From the NCBI RefSeq assembly GCF_029784165.1, contig NC_073694.1, positions 164,204,118-164,268,117 on the forward strand: 64,000 bases of DNA. Reading direction: 5' to 3'. This DNA is from Wyeomyia smithii. Lineage: Eukaryota; Arthropoda; Insecta; Diptera; Culicidae. This document shows positions 33,939 through 44,429 of the stretch, in pieces. Made by a program: the position numbers and the translations under genes. The notes below the pieces were generated by a model. That model was not told where the DNA came from, searched no databases, and saw only the letters and a program-made list of their open reading frames with translations. Each line of letters starts with the position of its first letter. Within the stretch, counting starts at the first letter, position 1.

Positions 33939-34311
33939 AGAGTATAGAGTATAGAGTATAGAGTATAGAGTATTCTGCCAAAGAGTAAAGAGTATAGAGT
34001 ATAGAGTATAGAGTATAGAGTATAGAGTATAGAGTATAGAGTATAGAGTATAGAGTATAGAGTATAGAGTATAGAGTATAGAGTATAGAGTATAGAGTAT
34101 AGAGTATAGAGTGTAGAGTATAGAGTATAGAGTATAGAGTATAGAGTATAGAGTATAGAGTATAGAGTATAGAGTATAGAGTATAGAGTATAGATTATAG
34201 AGTATAGAGTATAGAGTATAAAGTATAGAGTATAGAGTATAGAGTATAGAGTATAGAGTATAGAGTATAGAGTATAAAGTATAGAGTATAGAGTATAGAG
34301 TATAGAGTATT
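33939..34311 (+). repeat. (AGAGTAT)n heptanucleotide satellite, unit 1
   Basis: There are about 53 head-to-tail copies of a 7-mer with sparse variants (GAGTGTA, TAGATTA, ATAAAGT). A leading TTCTGCCAAAGAGTA word occurs twice, at 33930 and about 42 bases later, so the array edge was itself duplicated. On the minus strand the 21-base super-period has no stops and spells repeats of SILYTLY in all three frames; this is not a gene. Confidence 0.97.
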
Positions 34312-34868
34312 GCGAAAACTAACAAATCCTACAATTAAATTTATAACAGTGTTGAAATTCATCATTTGTGATTGGACTTAACTTAAGCTACTAAGAAACC
34401 CTTCTTATTGAAAAAATGAAACCATTCTTGCATAAACATTTATCAAAATTAATAAAAATATTTAGTACAAAATGACATATTTTAACCACAGAAACATCTT
34501 TGCATAGTTTCAGGTAAATCAGCAATGATAGGAAAAATTGGGATTTTTTTTTGGTTTAGGTTTCATATCGACAACGGTTAAGTGACGAGTTTCAAAAAGC
34601 TGTTTTTTTTTTGTTAAAATATGATGTAGAAAAACAACGTTAGAATAAAATAAGATACTTAAAGAATGTTTTATACTTATGTTAACTGCATGAATATTAT
34701 ACTCTAAATAAGTAAATTTCTTGCACTTCTTTTTACTAATGGGAATTAACGGAAATCTTTTGAGACAAACAATCAGATATTTAAAAAAACTTAACCGCTC
34801 GTCTAAAGAAGCTTAAGTTTCTGTTTTCCTCTTAACGAACCAAACTCCAAACATCGTTAAGGACTACG
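34312..34868. other. AT-rich spacer, nothing recognised (unit 1)
   Basis: No ORF, repeat or motif is supported. The same sequence occurs at 39590-40147. Confidence 0.5.
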
Positions 34869-35048
34869 CTCACAAAATTTGATCGGAGTTCCATTGATTC
34901 ACGACAAAACTAACGGTCATCTCAAACTGTCTCAATGAAAATAAAAAAAAACACAAGATAAAGTGCTTGAAACGCCGGACTCGAAATAACCTGCAAACAC
35001 TGATCATCGGTGTACGTGCCACTAGCACTAGTTGTGTGCCATTCTGAT

Positions 35049-35462
35049 TCACCAAACGGCTTCCGGTGATGGTGATTCTCCGCCTGATGTGACTTCGTGT
35101 GCCGGACGAACGAAAAACACAGCCGGGCACCGCACCGGTGAAGAGGTTTTCAATTTCATCGAATGTTGGTTCGTTGAAGACATGTACGATTCGATGTAGT
35201 GCACTACATAGTTACTAGGTAGAAAGTGAATGGTTCTACCATCACTTCCGACAAAATCGTCATCATCATCATCATCAGCAAGCAGTACCTTCGTGTGTGC
35301 ATTGGATTGACCTTCGCCCGTGCGTGGAAACGTTGGGTTTCCCGCCAGGTGCACAACGTCGGTAATACTACGCTGAGCAGCTCTGAGTTTTATCGAATTG
35401 TTTGGATAACGATATTGTTTGCTTGCGTAAGGGAAACGGAACCATTCTGGTGTGGTGGACAT
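35049..35462 (-). CDS. Unidentified ORF, 137 codons (unit 1)
   Basis: I do not recognise this protein. It begins MSTTPEWFRFPYASKQYRYP, has a seven-aspartate run (LADDDDDDDFVG), then GRTIHFLPSNYVVHYIESYM, and no predicted signal peptide or membrane segment. GC content and codon texture look more gene-like than the flanks. An overlapping minus-strand frame (FNEPTFDEIENLFTGAVPGC...QLVLVARTP, about 35175-35000) also looks coding-like, so the true exon may use that frame or a splice between them. It could be part of a host exon split by introns. An identical copy lies at 40328-40741 because of the tandem duplication. Whether it is expressed cannot be judged. Confidence 0.3.
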   Translation of the reverse strand: MSTTPEWFRFPYASKQYRYPNNSIKLRAAQRSITDVVHLAGNPTFPRTGEGQSNAHTKVLLADDDDDDDFVGSDGRTIHFLPSNYVVHYIESYMSSTNQHSMKLKTSSPVRCPAVFFVRPAHEVTSGGESPSPEAVW

Positions 35463-35728
35463 CCTTGTTCCTGGACTAACACGAAGTGGGCAAACCTTCT
35501 GTAATGGCTGGTACCGGGGAAATTCGAATTTAAATTGGATAACTTTTTACCCCTTCCCTTCGCGAGCTTTTGTAACTTTAGCTGGTTAATGACTTCCATC
35601 GATTACGCTTTTTGGTGTACAGTATTAATTAGCGAACGAACAGCTATTGTTTTATTTGCGAATAAACTATTTTGGTATTCATTTCACGACATTCGCTGTA
35701 CTATGAATATCTCCTTTTTCGAAACCGA

Positions 35729-38663
35729 CCGTTTACACCCTCTGTGTACTTCACCAGTCTGTTGAGGATGATCCTTTCAAGCACCTTGCCCGCAGTGTCC
35801 AGCAGACAGATAGGTCTGTATGCCGATGGGTCCCCTGGCGGTTTCCCCGCCTTCGGTAACAGCACCAACCTGTGTCGCTTCCACCTGTCCGGAAAGAGGC
35901 AGTCATCCAGGCACCTCTGCATGACTGCTCGAAATAGGTCAGGGCCACTTTTATGGCCGTCTTGATGGCCAAGTTCGGGATTCCATCCGGTCCCGGTGCC
36001 TTGCTCACCTTTGGGGAGTTGGCGATCACGGTGAGTTCCTCATTCGTAACCCTAACCTCCTCCTCAACCTCGTCACGGCTGCTGTCGCTCACGGATGCGA
36101 TGTCCGGCAGGTTGGCCGATCATCCCTGGTCTGTGTCTGAGATACTGGAACGTCGGACGTGAGACTCGGCAGCCGGAGACCAAGGATTTGGCTCGTGGCG
36201 TGGAAAGAGTCCCTCGATGATGCGCTCCAGCATCGCTGGAGATCGCTCCGCAGGCACCAACACGCCTTTGGTCTTTGCCATTACGACCCTGTAGGCGTTA
36301 CCCCACGGATTCGTATTGGCACTCGCACATAGCCTATCGAAGCAGGCCCTCTTGCTCGCCTTTATCGCACTCTTGAGCGCCGATCTTGCAGATCCGAATG
36401 CTACACGGGGCTCTACTCTCTGTGCATCGGTACGTGCACGTTGCAACATCCGTCTTGCACGGAGGCACGCGCTACGGAGGTCCGCTATCACGTCGGTCCA
36501 CCAGTATACCGGTGACTTACCATTCCTAGGTTGGCGGGTCCTAGGCATGGTGGCGTCACACGCCCGCGATAATGTGGCAACTAATTGTTCAGCACTCGGG
36601 CGGAGCCAACTGCCCCCCTCGCGCTCTCTTCTCATTGCTACTTCGGCATCGAAATGCGATGTCTTCCACCCGCGGACGGTCGGAGTATTGGCTCTACCCG
36701 TCGCCTGCCGCCTCACGTTATGGACTACGCTATAGCAGACCGACTGGTGGTCACTATAGGTGCAGCCATCGTCTACCCTCCAGTTCACGATTCGTCCTGG
36801 GCTGGAGAACGTCACATCGATGATCGACTCCGCACCATTTCTGCTGAATGTACACTTGGTTCCAACGTTGGCCAGATCTAGGTTGAGCTTTGCCAAAGCT
36901 TCCAACAAGATCTGACCCCTCCGGTTCGTGCGGCGGCTTCCCCACTCAACAGCCCAAGCCACTATTAAGGATGTTAGCCCCGTCAGCTCCATAGATAACA
37001 AGTCGACCATCTGGGTGAACCTTTCGATAGACCAACGCGGCGGAGCATAACAACTGAAGTAGAACACTCCGTCCACCTTGGCAACCGCATATCCTTCATT
37101 TGAGGTTGACACAACCTCCTGAACCGGGAACTTGCTGGTCGTGCATATGGCCGCCGTACTGGACTTATCTGCAACCCAATTACCGTTTCCGGGAGGAATG
37201 CAGTAGGGGTCCGATACGATTGCGATGTCCGACCGCGACTCAGACGCTGCTTGGTATAGCAGCTGCTGTGCCGCATAGCAATGGTTCAGGTTCAATTGTG
37301 TCACCCTCACGCCCGTGGCCGCCTTACCGGCTGGGCACCGTGGGCCTCCCATAAAGTGCTTGGCGTCCCGTTTTCCAGTACATACCAAGCACTTGGGAGG
37401 CTCCCCGCAGTCTTTAGCTTTATGGCCAGCACCACCACAACGCCTACATAACTGGCTCCTATCGGGCCCCTTGCAGGTCCAGGACTTGTGTCCTCCCTCG
37501 AAACACCTGAAGCAAACGTCCGGCTGCTGACCATCCAACCTTAAGTTTGGCTGTCTTCAGGGCCAAGGTTGCATCGGCCGATGCAAGCCGGAATGTGGCC
37601 ACCTGGGTCCCCGCTGGACCCTTACGGAGGCGAATTACCTCAGTGGCCACTTCCACTCCGCACTTCTCCTTAAGGGCCTGTGCAATATCGCACCCCACGG
37701 TGATTTCATCCAGGTTTTTGAGCTGGAGAGTCACCTCTAAGGTGAGTGCTCGAATGTGCACATCTTTCCCGAGGAGCTGCTCGGCTACTGTTGTAGGCAG
37801 CGCCCTTGTTTTTAGCATCCTCATGGAGCTCAAGGATCATTTCGCCAGTGCGCGAACGACGGATGGTCCGCACATCCGCTCCCAGATCCTTGAGCTGGGT
37901 TTCGCCTCTCATTTTCTTCAAGACTTCGGAGTACTTGGACCCATCCGTCTTGAGTATAAGGGCGTCACCCCTGCTTCGCGCCTTTTTTTCCCTCTTTGGA
38001 CGATTTTTCGCCTTTTCATCGTTGCGCTCACTGCCTTTTTTCTTCCTACTACGGTAACCCAAGGGTTTCCCGTAGCCGCCACTTTGGCAGGCTTTTCGGC
38101 GGACTTGGTGGCCGTTGGTGTGCTATCTCGCGGGTTTAGCACAACCAACCGTTTTTTGCTATTCTCGGGGGCTTCCCTGGAGACTGCCTTGCTCTTTTTG
38201 CGGCTGACCCGGAGGCACAAACCGCTGCAAACGTGCAGGTGTCCGTTTGGACCGACTTCGTCGCCCTCTCGATCACCTCCGTTGCTTTCTCCTCTGCAGC
38301 CACCGCTCTTGCCTTCAGCTCGGCGTGCTCCTTCTTCGCAGCATCGACGGAGGACCGAAGCATGTAGAGAGCCTGCTTCAGGTACTTCGTCGTGTTGGTG
38401 CGACTTTTCGCGAACTCGATTATGGCATCGAGCTGCTCCGACAGCGCTACTACCTTCGGTAGCGTGTCTCGCTGTCTTCCGACCGCCTTTATCAACAGTG
38501 GACCAACCACTGAGATGTCTTGCGTCGATCCGGTAGGCGTACTGCCTTTGCCGTCTTCGCAGGCGTACTTAACTGCATCCATCTCCGCCTTTCTCGGCGG
38601 AGACCTCTGGATGCCTTCTCGAGCAAACGGGTTTTTCAACCCATCTGCGCCTATTTGTTGATC
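35729..38663 (-). pseudogene. R1-clade LINE copy C, truncated by the duplication junction
   Basis: This is the part of R1 copy B that lies inside the duplicated unit: gag, endonuclease and the first part of RT, ending at the junction at 35729, which removes the rest of RT and the 3' end. It shares the GDFNA deletion and the gag-endonuclease in-frame join with copy B, proving common descent from one insertion. It has one private lesion: loss of GGCGCTT (unit 1 32821-32827) at 38040/38041, adding another gag frameshift. Confidence 0.9.
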
Positions 38664-38706
38664 TCCATTATTTTGATTATTTATTCTTGTTAGGGGCCGT
38701 TCCTAA

Positions 38707-38965
38707 ACCACGTGGTCATATTTTGATCACTTTTTATACCCCCCGTACCCCCCGTGGTCTTTCGTGGTCTTTTGGCCACCCCCCCCCCCCCTTGCGACTT
38801 CAACCACGTGGTCTTTTCATTTGCCAAGTGCCAAAAATTCGCTTGAATTTTTTACATTTTTATTATTATACTTTCAGTACATTCTATATTTCTAAAATGC
38901 AAAAGCTTCATTCTGGAATTGGTATACACGAGAAATTATAAGTCAGAAAAAAAGACCACGTGGTC
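38707..38965. repeat. Spacer with three ACCACGTGGT palindromes (unit 2)
   Basis: This is the unit 2 copy of 33494-33750. The poly(C) run is 13 rather than 11 long. Confidence 0.5.
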
Positions 38966-39153
38966 ATTTCGTCCGTCAGAGCTGCTTCCGGATAATGTGG
39001 CTTTTGCGAGAGTTCGGCGGCCCAATGCCTGAGTCTCACCATAACCTAGGCTAGCTCTCGCTGATGGTCCGGGACTGCTTGCTTGCAGTGAGCACTTCCG
39101 TGGCCTACGGTAATCGCCAAATACCGACCCGTGGTGGCATACAGTTCTGCCAA

Positions 39154-39589
39154 AGAGTATAGAGTATAGAGTATAGAGTATAGAGTATAGAGTATTCTGC
39201 CAAAGAGTAAAGAGTATAGAGTATAGAGTATAGAGTATAGAGTATAGAGTATAGAGTATAGAGTATAGAGTATAGAGTATAGAGTATAGAGTATAGAGTA
39301 TAGAGTATAGAGTATAGAGTATAGAGTATAGAGTATAGAGTATAGAGTATAGAGTATAGAGTATAGAGTATAGAGTGTAGAGTATAGAGTATAGAGTATA
39401 GAGTATAGAGTATAGAGTATAGAGTATAGAGTATAGAGTATAGAGTATAGAGTATAGATTATAGAGTATAGAGTATAGAGTATAAAGTATAGAGTATAGA
39501 GTATAGAGTATAGAGTATAGAGTATAGAGTATAGAGTATAGAGTATAGAGTATAAAGTATAGAGTATAGAGTATAGAGTATAGAGTATT
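39154..39589 (+). repeat. (AGAGTAT)n heptanucleotide satellite, unit 2
   Basis: This is the unit 2 copy of the satellite, with the same edge duplication and the same variant heptamers in the same order, but nine units longer (one in the first block and eight in the main array). Confidence 0.97.
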
Positions 39590-40147
39590 GCGAAAACTAA
39601 CAAATCCTACAATTAAATTTATAACAGTGTTGAAATTCATCATTTGTGATTGGACTTAACTTAAGCTACTAAGAAACCCTTCTTATTGAAAAAATGAAAC
39701 CATTCTTGCATAAACATTTATCAAAATTAATAAAAATATTTAGTACAAAATGACATATTTTAACCACAGAAACATCTTTGCATAGTTTCAGGTAAATCAG
39801 CAATGATAGGAAAAATTGGGATTTTTTTTTGGTTTAGGTTTCATATCGACAACGGTTAAGTGACGAGTTTCAAAAAGCTGTTTTTTTTTTGTTAAAATAT
39901 GATGTAGAAAAACAACGTTAGAATAAAATAAGATACTTAAAGAATGTTTTATACTTATGTTAACTGCATGAATATTATACTCTAAATAAGTAAATTTCTT
40001 GCACTTCTTTTTACTAATGGGAATTAACGGAAATCTTTTGAGACAAACAATCAGATATTTAAAAAAACTTAACCGCTCGTCTAAAGAAGCTTAAGTTTCT
40101 GTTTTCCTCTTAACGAACCAAACTCCAAACATCGTTAAGGACTACGC
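39590..40147. other. AT-rich spacer, nothing recognised (unit 2)
   Basis: This duplicates 34312-34868. No feature is supported. Confidence 0.5.
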
Positions 40148-40327
40148 TCACAAAATTTGATCGGAATTCCATTGATTCACGACAAAACTAACGGTCATCT
40201 CAAACTGTCTCAATGAAAATAAAAAAAAAACACAAGATAAAGTGCTTGAAACGCCGGACTCGAAATAACCTGCAAACACTGATCATCGGTGTACGTGCCA
40301 CTAGCACTAGTTGTGTGCCATTCTGAT

Positions 40328-40741
40328 TCACCAAACGGCTTCCGGTGATGGTGATTCTCCGCCTGATGTGACTTCGTGTGCCGGACGAACGAAAAACACA
40401 GCCGGGCACCGCACCGGTGAAGAGGTTTTCAATTTCATCGAATGTTGGTTCGTTGAAGACATGTACGATTCGATGTAGTGCACTACATAGTTACTAGGTA
40501 GAAAGTGAATGGTTCTACCATCACTTCCGACAAAATCGTCATCATCATCATCATCAGCAAGCAGTACCTTCGTGTGTGCATTGGATTGACCTTCGCCCGT
40601 GCGTGGAAACGTTGGGTTTCCCGCCAGGTGCACAACGTCGGTAATACTACGCTGAGCAGCTCTGAGTTTTATCGAATTGTTTGGATAACGATATTGTTTG
40701 CTTGCGTAAGGGAAACGGAACCATTCTGGTGTGGTGGACAT
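40328..40741 (-). CDS. Unidentified ORF, 137 codons (unit 2)
   Basis: This is an identical copy of the ORF at 35049-35462, including the seven-aspartate run and the FLPSNYVVHYIESY segment. It is the copy that stays joined to the single-copy sequence on the right (41008 onward), so if a host gene exists here, this is the copy in the ancestral context on its right side. The function is unknown. Confidence 0.3.
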   Translation of the reverse strand: MSTTPEWFRFPYASKQYRYPNNSIKLRAAQRSITDVVHLAGNPTFPRTGEGQSNAHTKVLLADDDDDDDFVGSDGRTIHFLPSNYVVHYIESYMSSTNQHSMKLKTSSPVRCPAVFFVRPAHEVTSGGESPSPEAVW

Positions 40742-41007
40742 CCTTGTTCCTGGACTAACACGAAGTGGGCAAACCTTCTGTAATGGCTGGTACCGGGGAA
40801 ATTCGAATTTAAATTGGATAACTTTTTACCCCTTCCCTTCGCGAGCTTTTGTAACTTTAGCTGGTTAATGACTTCCATCGATTACGCTTTTTGGTGTACA
40901 GTATTAATTAGCGAACGAACAGCTATTGTTTTATTTGCGAATAAACTATTTTGGTATTCATTTCACGACATTCGCTGTACTATGAATATCTCCTTTTTCG
41001 AAACCGA

Positions 41008-42600
41008 TTTCCTACACAGCTGTTATCTTATTCCTATCGAACAAAAGTACCAACATGGCACGAACTATTCCACCTCGCGGAAAACAATCGGTGGTTGTAT
41101 ATCCGGTGATTGAATAGTGCTTGCATGGAATCGGTTGACTTTCAGTTTTTTTCTACGGCAGTGATCTAAACTAACGTCAGCACACTCGTAATATTTTTTT
41201 TTTATTTTTGGAAACTAGACACGTGATGAAGTGGGATGCGAATGGACTTTAGGCTTGCCCTTTATACAGTTCTAACTTCAGCTGACGGTAAAACTGCGGA
41301 CGGGTCGAAATGTTTACACTTCGGAGTCCGACTGACGGCAGGAACCCATCAAGTCCTGCAGCAAGCATTCTGGCGCCATCAAGTATAGGACATGTTGTGG
41401 CTTCCAGGCAGCAAAATACGAGTACCTACCAACGAGTCTATGGTTGAAGTGAAGCGTGTGCAATTTATGTGAAGTGATTGTGTTTGCCCAACTCACGTAC
41501 AGGGCTCTCTACTGGTGGCAGCAGCAAACACATCACGGAACGTGAGCTATTGGCCGTCAATAGTAACACCATCGACTTGGCAGCTTGGATTGGAGGGATG
41601 GAAGTAGTTTGACAGTTTATGTAGCGATGAGAATGTCCTGTGTATTCATCGTGACCCTTCATTTTTCTAATGGTAGCATATAAAAATTGTTTGAGGGATT
41701 TTCTTATTTTATTCCCGTAGCACCAAAACCGTAGTTAGTTCAAATTAAAAACAGGTGACGGTGATTTAGCTTCAATTGAAAGATAGACGAAATAGTATGC
41801 TTTACGTAGTTATTTAAAAACGTAATTGATAAAAGAACTAACAATATGCGAAATAGCTGTCTGGGTTTCATCATTTTCAAGGAACGCGCCTCGTATAGTT
41901 GAAATTAAATTCCACTCTTCCTTTCATGTTTTGTACACAAGCCAGCCAAAAAGACAAAAATAAATCAAGATTATTAACCTTATGATGCTCTTTTATGCTG
42001 AGAAAAATGACCCAAATAGGGACCAATTCAAGCTCCATCCTTTCCGATGATGCGTCATATCCAGCGAAACTGGTAGATTCGAAATCTAATTCTTTCCTTT
42101 GACTGACCCACGGTACGGTTTCCATTTTTTGGCAGAACAGACTCGGCCCGATTTGACTTGTGTGCTTGCTTCCGAAACGGTCAGCGAATTCAAGCGCCAT
42201 CCTATCACGGGGTTTGACCGATGGACTTCGTTAGCTCGGTGAAACGTTATCTATCGCAATCGCTTTTTGTAGGAAAGGAAATTAATTGAACACTGGCAAG
42301 CCAAAGTCAGCTCTGCAAGGATGACCAGCGGGCGGAGTTGCCAACAGAATTGCAATCCGATTGGGAAAAATGATAGATGAAGCCTGCTGGTGTGTTTGTC
42401 CCTAGGGAGCTCGGCCAAACGGAATGACCAGCTTTTTTGGTTCAATTGATTGAACGCAGGCAAGGTGATTGATGGATTGTGATAAAATTATGAGTGTCTC
42501 CTTCATTTACCATACATCATGTGAGTGTTTCACATAAAGAACTACCATTATGTGTTCCACTTAACAACCAACTGGTCAGACTAATCATTATCTCTTAGAA
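41008..42600. other. Unique DNA right of the duplication, no supported gene
   Basis: Frames are short and no domains are recognisable. No repeat structure was noted. Confidence 0.45.
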
Positions 42601-42611
42601 TCCACTCATGA

Positions 42612-42730
42612 TGACGTCACCCTCAGCCGACCTCATATATGAGAACCTCATTTTCGTACGTTCAAGTATCTATCAATTCACAAGAGCTGCTGAGCAACTG
42701 TCTGCTGACAAATCCCTCTAGCCAAGGTAA
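42612..42730 (+). promoter_or_regulatory. Candidate CRE-TATA-Inr promoter with splice donor
   Basis: A perfect cAMP-response element TGACGTCA lies at 42612-42619, a TATA-like CATATATGAG at 42634-42643, and TTCAAGT (initiator-like, A at 42664) about 29 bases downstream of the TATA. A possible donor, GCCAAG|GTAATG, follows near 42726. The ordering and spacing fit a regulated RNA polymerase II promoter with a short first exon. No coding exon was tied to it. Confidence 0.35.
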
Positions 42731-42849
42731 TGAAAAGCCCCGAGAAGGGCATCGAAAGTATGTAAGAATGCATCCATCGACAGAGCGAACGTGCGAGAAT
42801 GATAATAAACTACTGGTCCTGCGTTCGACGTTTGTTTAGCTCATCACAT

Positions 42850-44310
42850 TCGACTGGTGGCCTTACTTTTAGAAATCGGAGGACCTGGCCGGTAGGAGAT
42901 AAATGCTTGCTACGTGCCGTGAATTATGAGCGAGAATTAACAATGCTCACGAATTAGCACTTGTGGCTTAAGCGGTGGGCTCATGCGAATTCAGATTTCC
43001 GATGAATAGTTGAACGTATTAGCAAGGGGTTTTGGGGCCAGGGACAAGCACATAAGGATTAAATCAACTTTTCCCTTGTTCCCAGTTTCCACCTGCTAAT
43101 GCGTATCGAATAACTGAAGACAATCTCCGAATAAAGAACAAAACTTTCACAACGAAAGTAATCGCATGTGAGCGAAGACATTGGACGCCAATTTCTGTTA
43201 TTCCATCCGCAACGTGATGTAAGAAACTCGTTTAAAGATTCAATCTGAAGCCACGCCCGTTTCGGTTCGACGCCCGAACATGAAGTTTTTCCCTAAATAT
43301 ATGTATTTCCTTTCGAATCCAATCCAATCCGATATACCCATTCGTTCTGCATCGATTCAAATCCATCCTACCGATCCTCTGTCAACGCGCCAACCGGTGT
43401 CCTTTCTTCTGCCCACGGGAAGACAGTTCAATCTTTCAACACGGCAAAGCAAACAAACAAATGTGAAACGAAGCACTCAGCAAAGCAAATACAATTTGCT
43501 TAACCGGTAAACATCAAAGGACATCTCCATCCCGGCGACGCTGCAGCAACGCGGTGACAATCGATATTTACGTTGACAGTTTACTATTCACAATGGGAAC
43601 GCGTGCACCGGCATTCCGGATTGCCATCAGCTGTTGTCCTTCGCAGCTACAGAACGGTTAGTATTTGATGACGAGAACGGTATACCTAAAGTGTGTATTA
43701 AATTCGGTTCCATGTTATCCGCGGCTGTTTGCTCTAAGCGCATTTTAGGAAAAGTTGCTTCTGAGCATGACTGTTAAGCGGAAGTTTTAACCATTTTTAA
43801 TAAAAAAATTATTTTTAGCGTACGTTCGATTTATGTACAAATGTATGTGTAGGCAGCTGCTGGGCCGCAAGGTGGTCGTGGATTTCAATCATAGTAGAAT
43901 CAGGCCATTCGATGTTTATTATATACAATCACTTTTCTCTCACGATGAGTTCTACACATTAAGCTGCGGTGATTTTTTCTAACAAAATAAGTCTTTAAAC
44001 TGGCTAGAACTGCTCATTTTGTCTGCAAAATATCGATCACTTGAATTTGTTTTTTTTTTTAATTTTTCCGTTTGTGAACGATATAATCGCGATAGATAGG
44101 TTTGTATTTTTTTGTCATATTTGAATGTTGTTCAATTAATGTTTACAAATAGTTGTTTTGTTTGCAATGCTATGTTTTTAGCAGCTGGACAAATATTCAG
44201 TTGAACACTCATTAAATGCTTCAAACTTGTTTCTGAATGAAATTTTTCATTCGTGATCAGAAATCGGAAGTAACTGCTGAACATAATCGACCAAAAATGT
44301 TAAAAAGTGT
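42850..44310. other. Unique DNA, no supported gene
   Basis: Only short frames are present, and no element termini were recognised. Confidence 0.45.
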
Positions 44311-44429
44311 TAAAAGTTGAAGCAATACAATGCGATGATTTACAGTTTGGAGGAAACAAAAGCAACTTTACATGGGTTTACACGTTCACTTGTGTGCGTA
44401 GGTGAAAAGTCACTTACCTTTATTGACTA

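Larger units (their letters stand above)
30509..35728 (+). repeat. 5.2 kb tandem duplication, unit 1
   Basis: This segment is repeated directly and immediately afterwards at 35729-41007. It contains most of R1 copy B, the CACGTG-palindrome spacer, the heptanucleotide satellite and about 1.4 kb of apparently single-copy sequence. Identity with unit 2 is near complete over thousands of bases; I noticed only isolated substitutions (for example 31040/36260 and 34886/40164) plus indels. Confidence 0.95.
35729..41007 (+). repeat. 5.2 kb tandem duplication, unit 2
   Basis: This is a direct copy of 30509-35728. The offset is 5220 bases at the start and 5279 at the end. The change is explained by a 7 bp deletion after 38040, two extra Cs in the poly(C) run, nine extra satellite heptamers (63 bp) and one extra A in a homopolymer. 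After 41007 the sequence diverges from unit 1: GAAACCGA is followed by TTTCCTACAC instead of CCGTTTACACC. Confidence 0.95.

Noticed and set aside
33939..34311. Satellite considered as a CRISPR-like or telomeric array
   Set aside because: There are no spacers; the unit is a 7-mer without intervening unique sequence, in a eukaryotic window. Culicine telomeres are not known to use this repeat, and the array is internal.
37547..38536. 329-codon plus-strand ORF (and similar at 32327-33323, 31096-31661, 36316-36881)
   Set aside because: These are antisense shadows of the R1-clade gag and endonuclease, whose minus-strand frames show zinc knuckles and endonuclease motifs.
38936..39643. Long minus-strand ORFs of repeated SILYTLY (also 33831-34325 and 39046-39603)
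   Set aside because: They are the translation of the (AGAGTAT)n satellite, open in all three minus frames because the 21-base super-period has no stop codon. No gene is implied.
30509..41007. Two independent R1 insertions as explanation for copies B and C
   Set aside because: Non-transposon sequence to the right (satellite, spacer, ORF) is duplicated with them at a constant offset, and both share the same private deletions. This is one insertion duplicated later.
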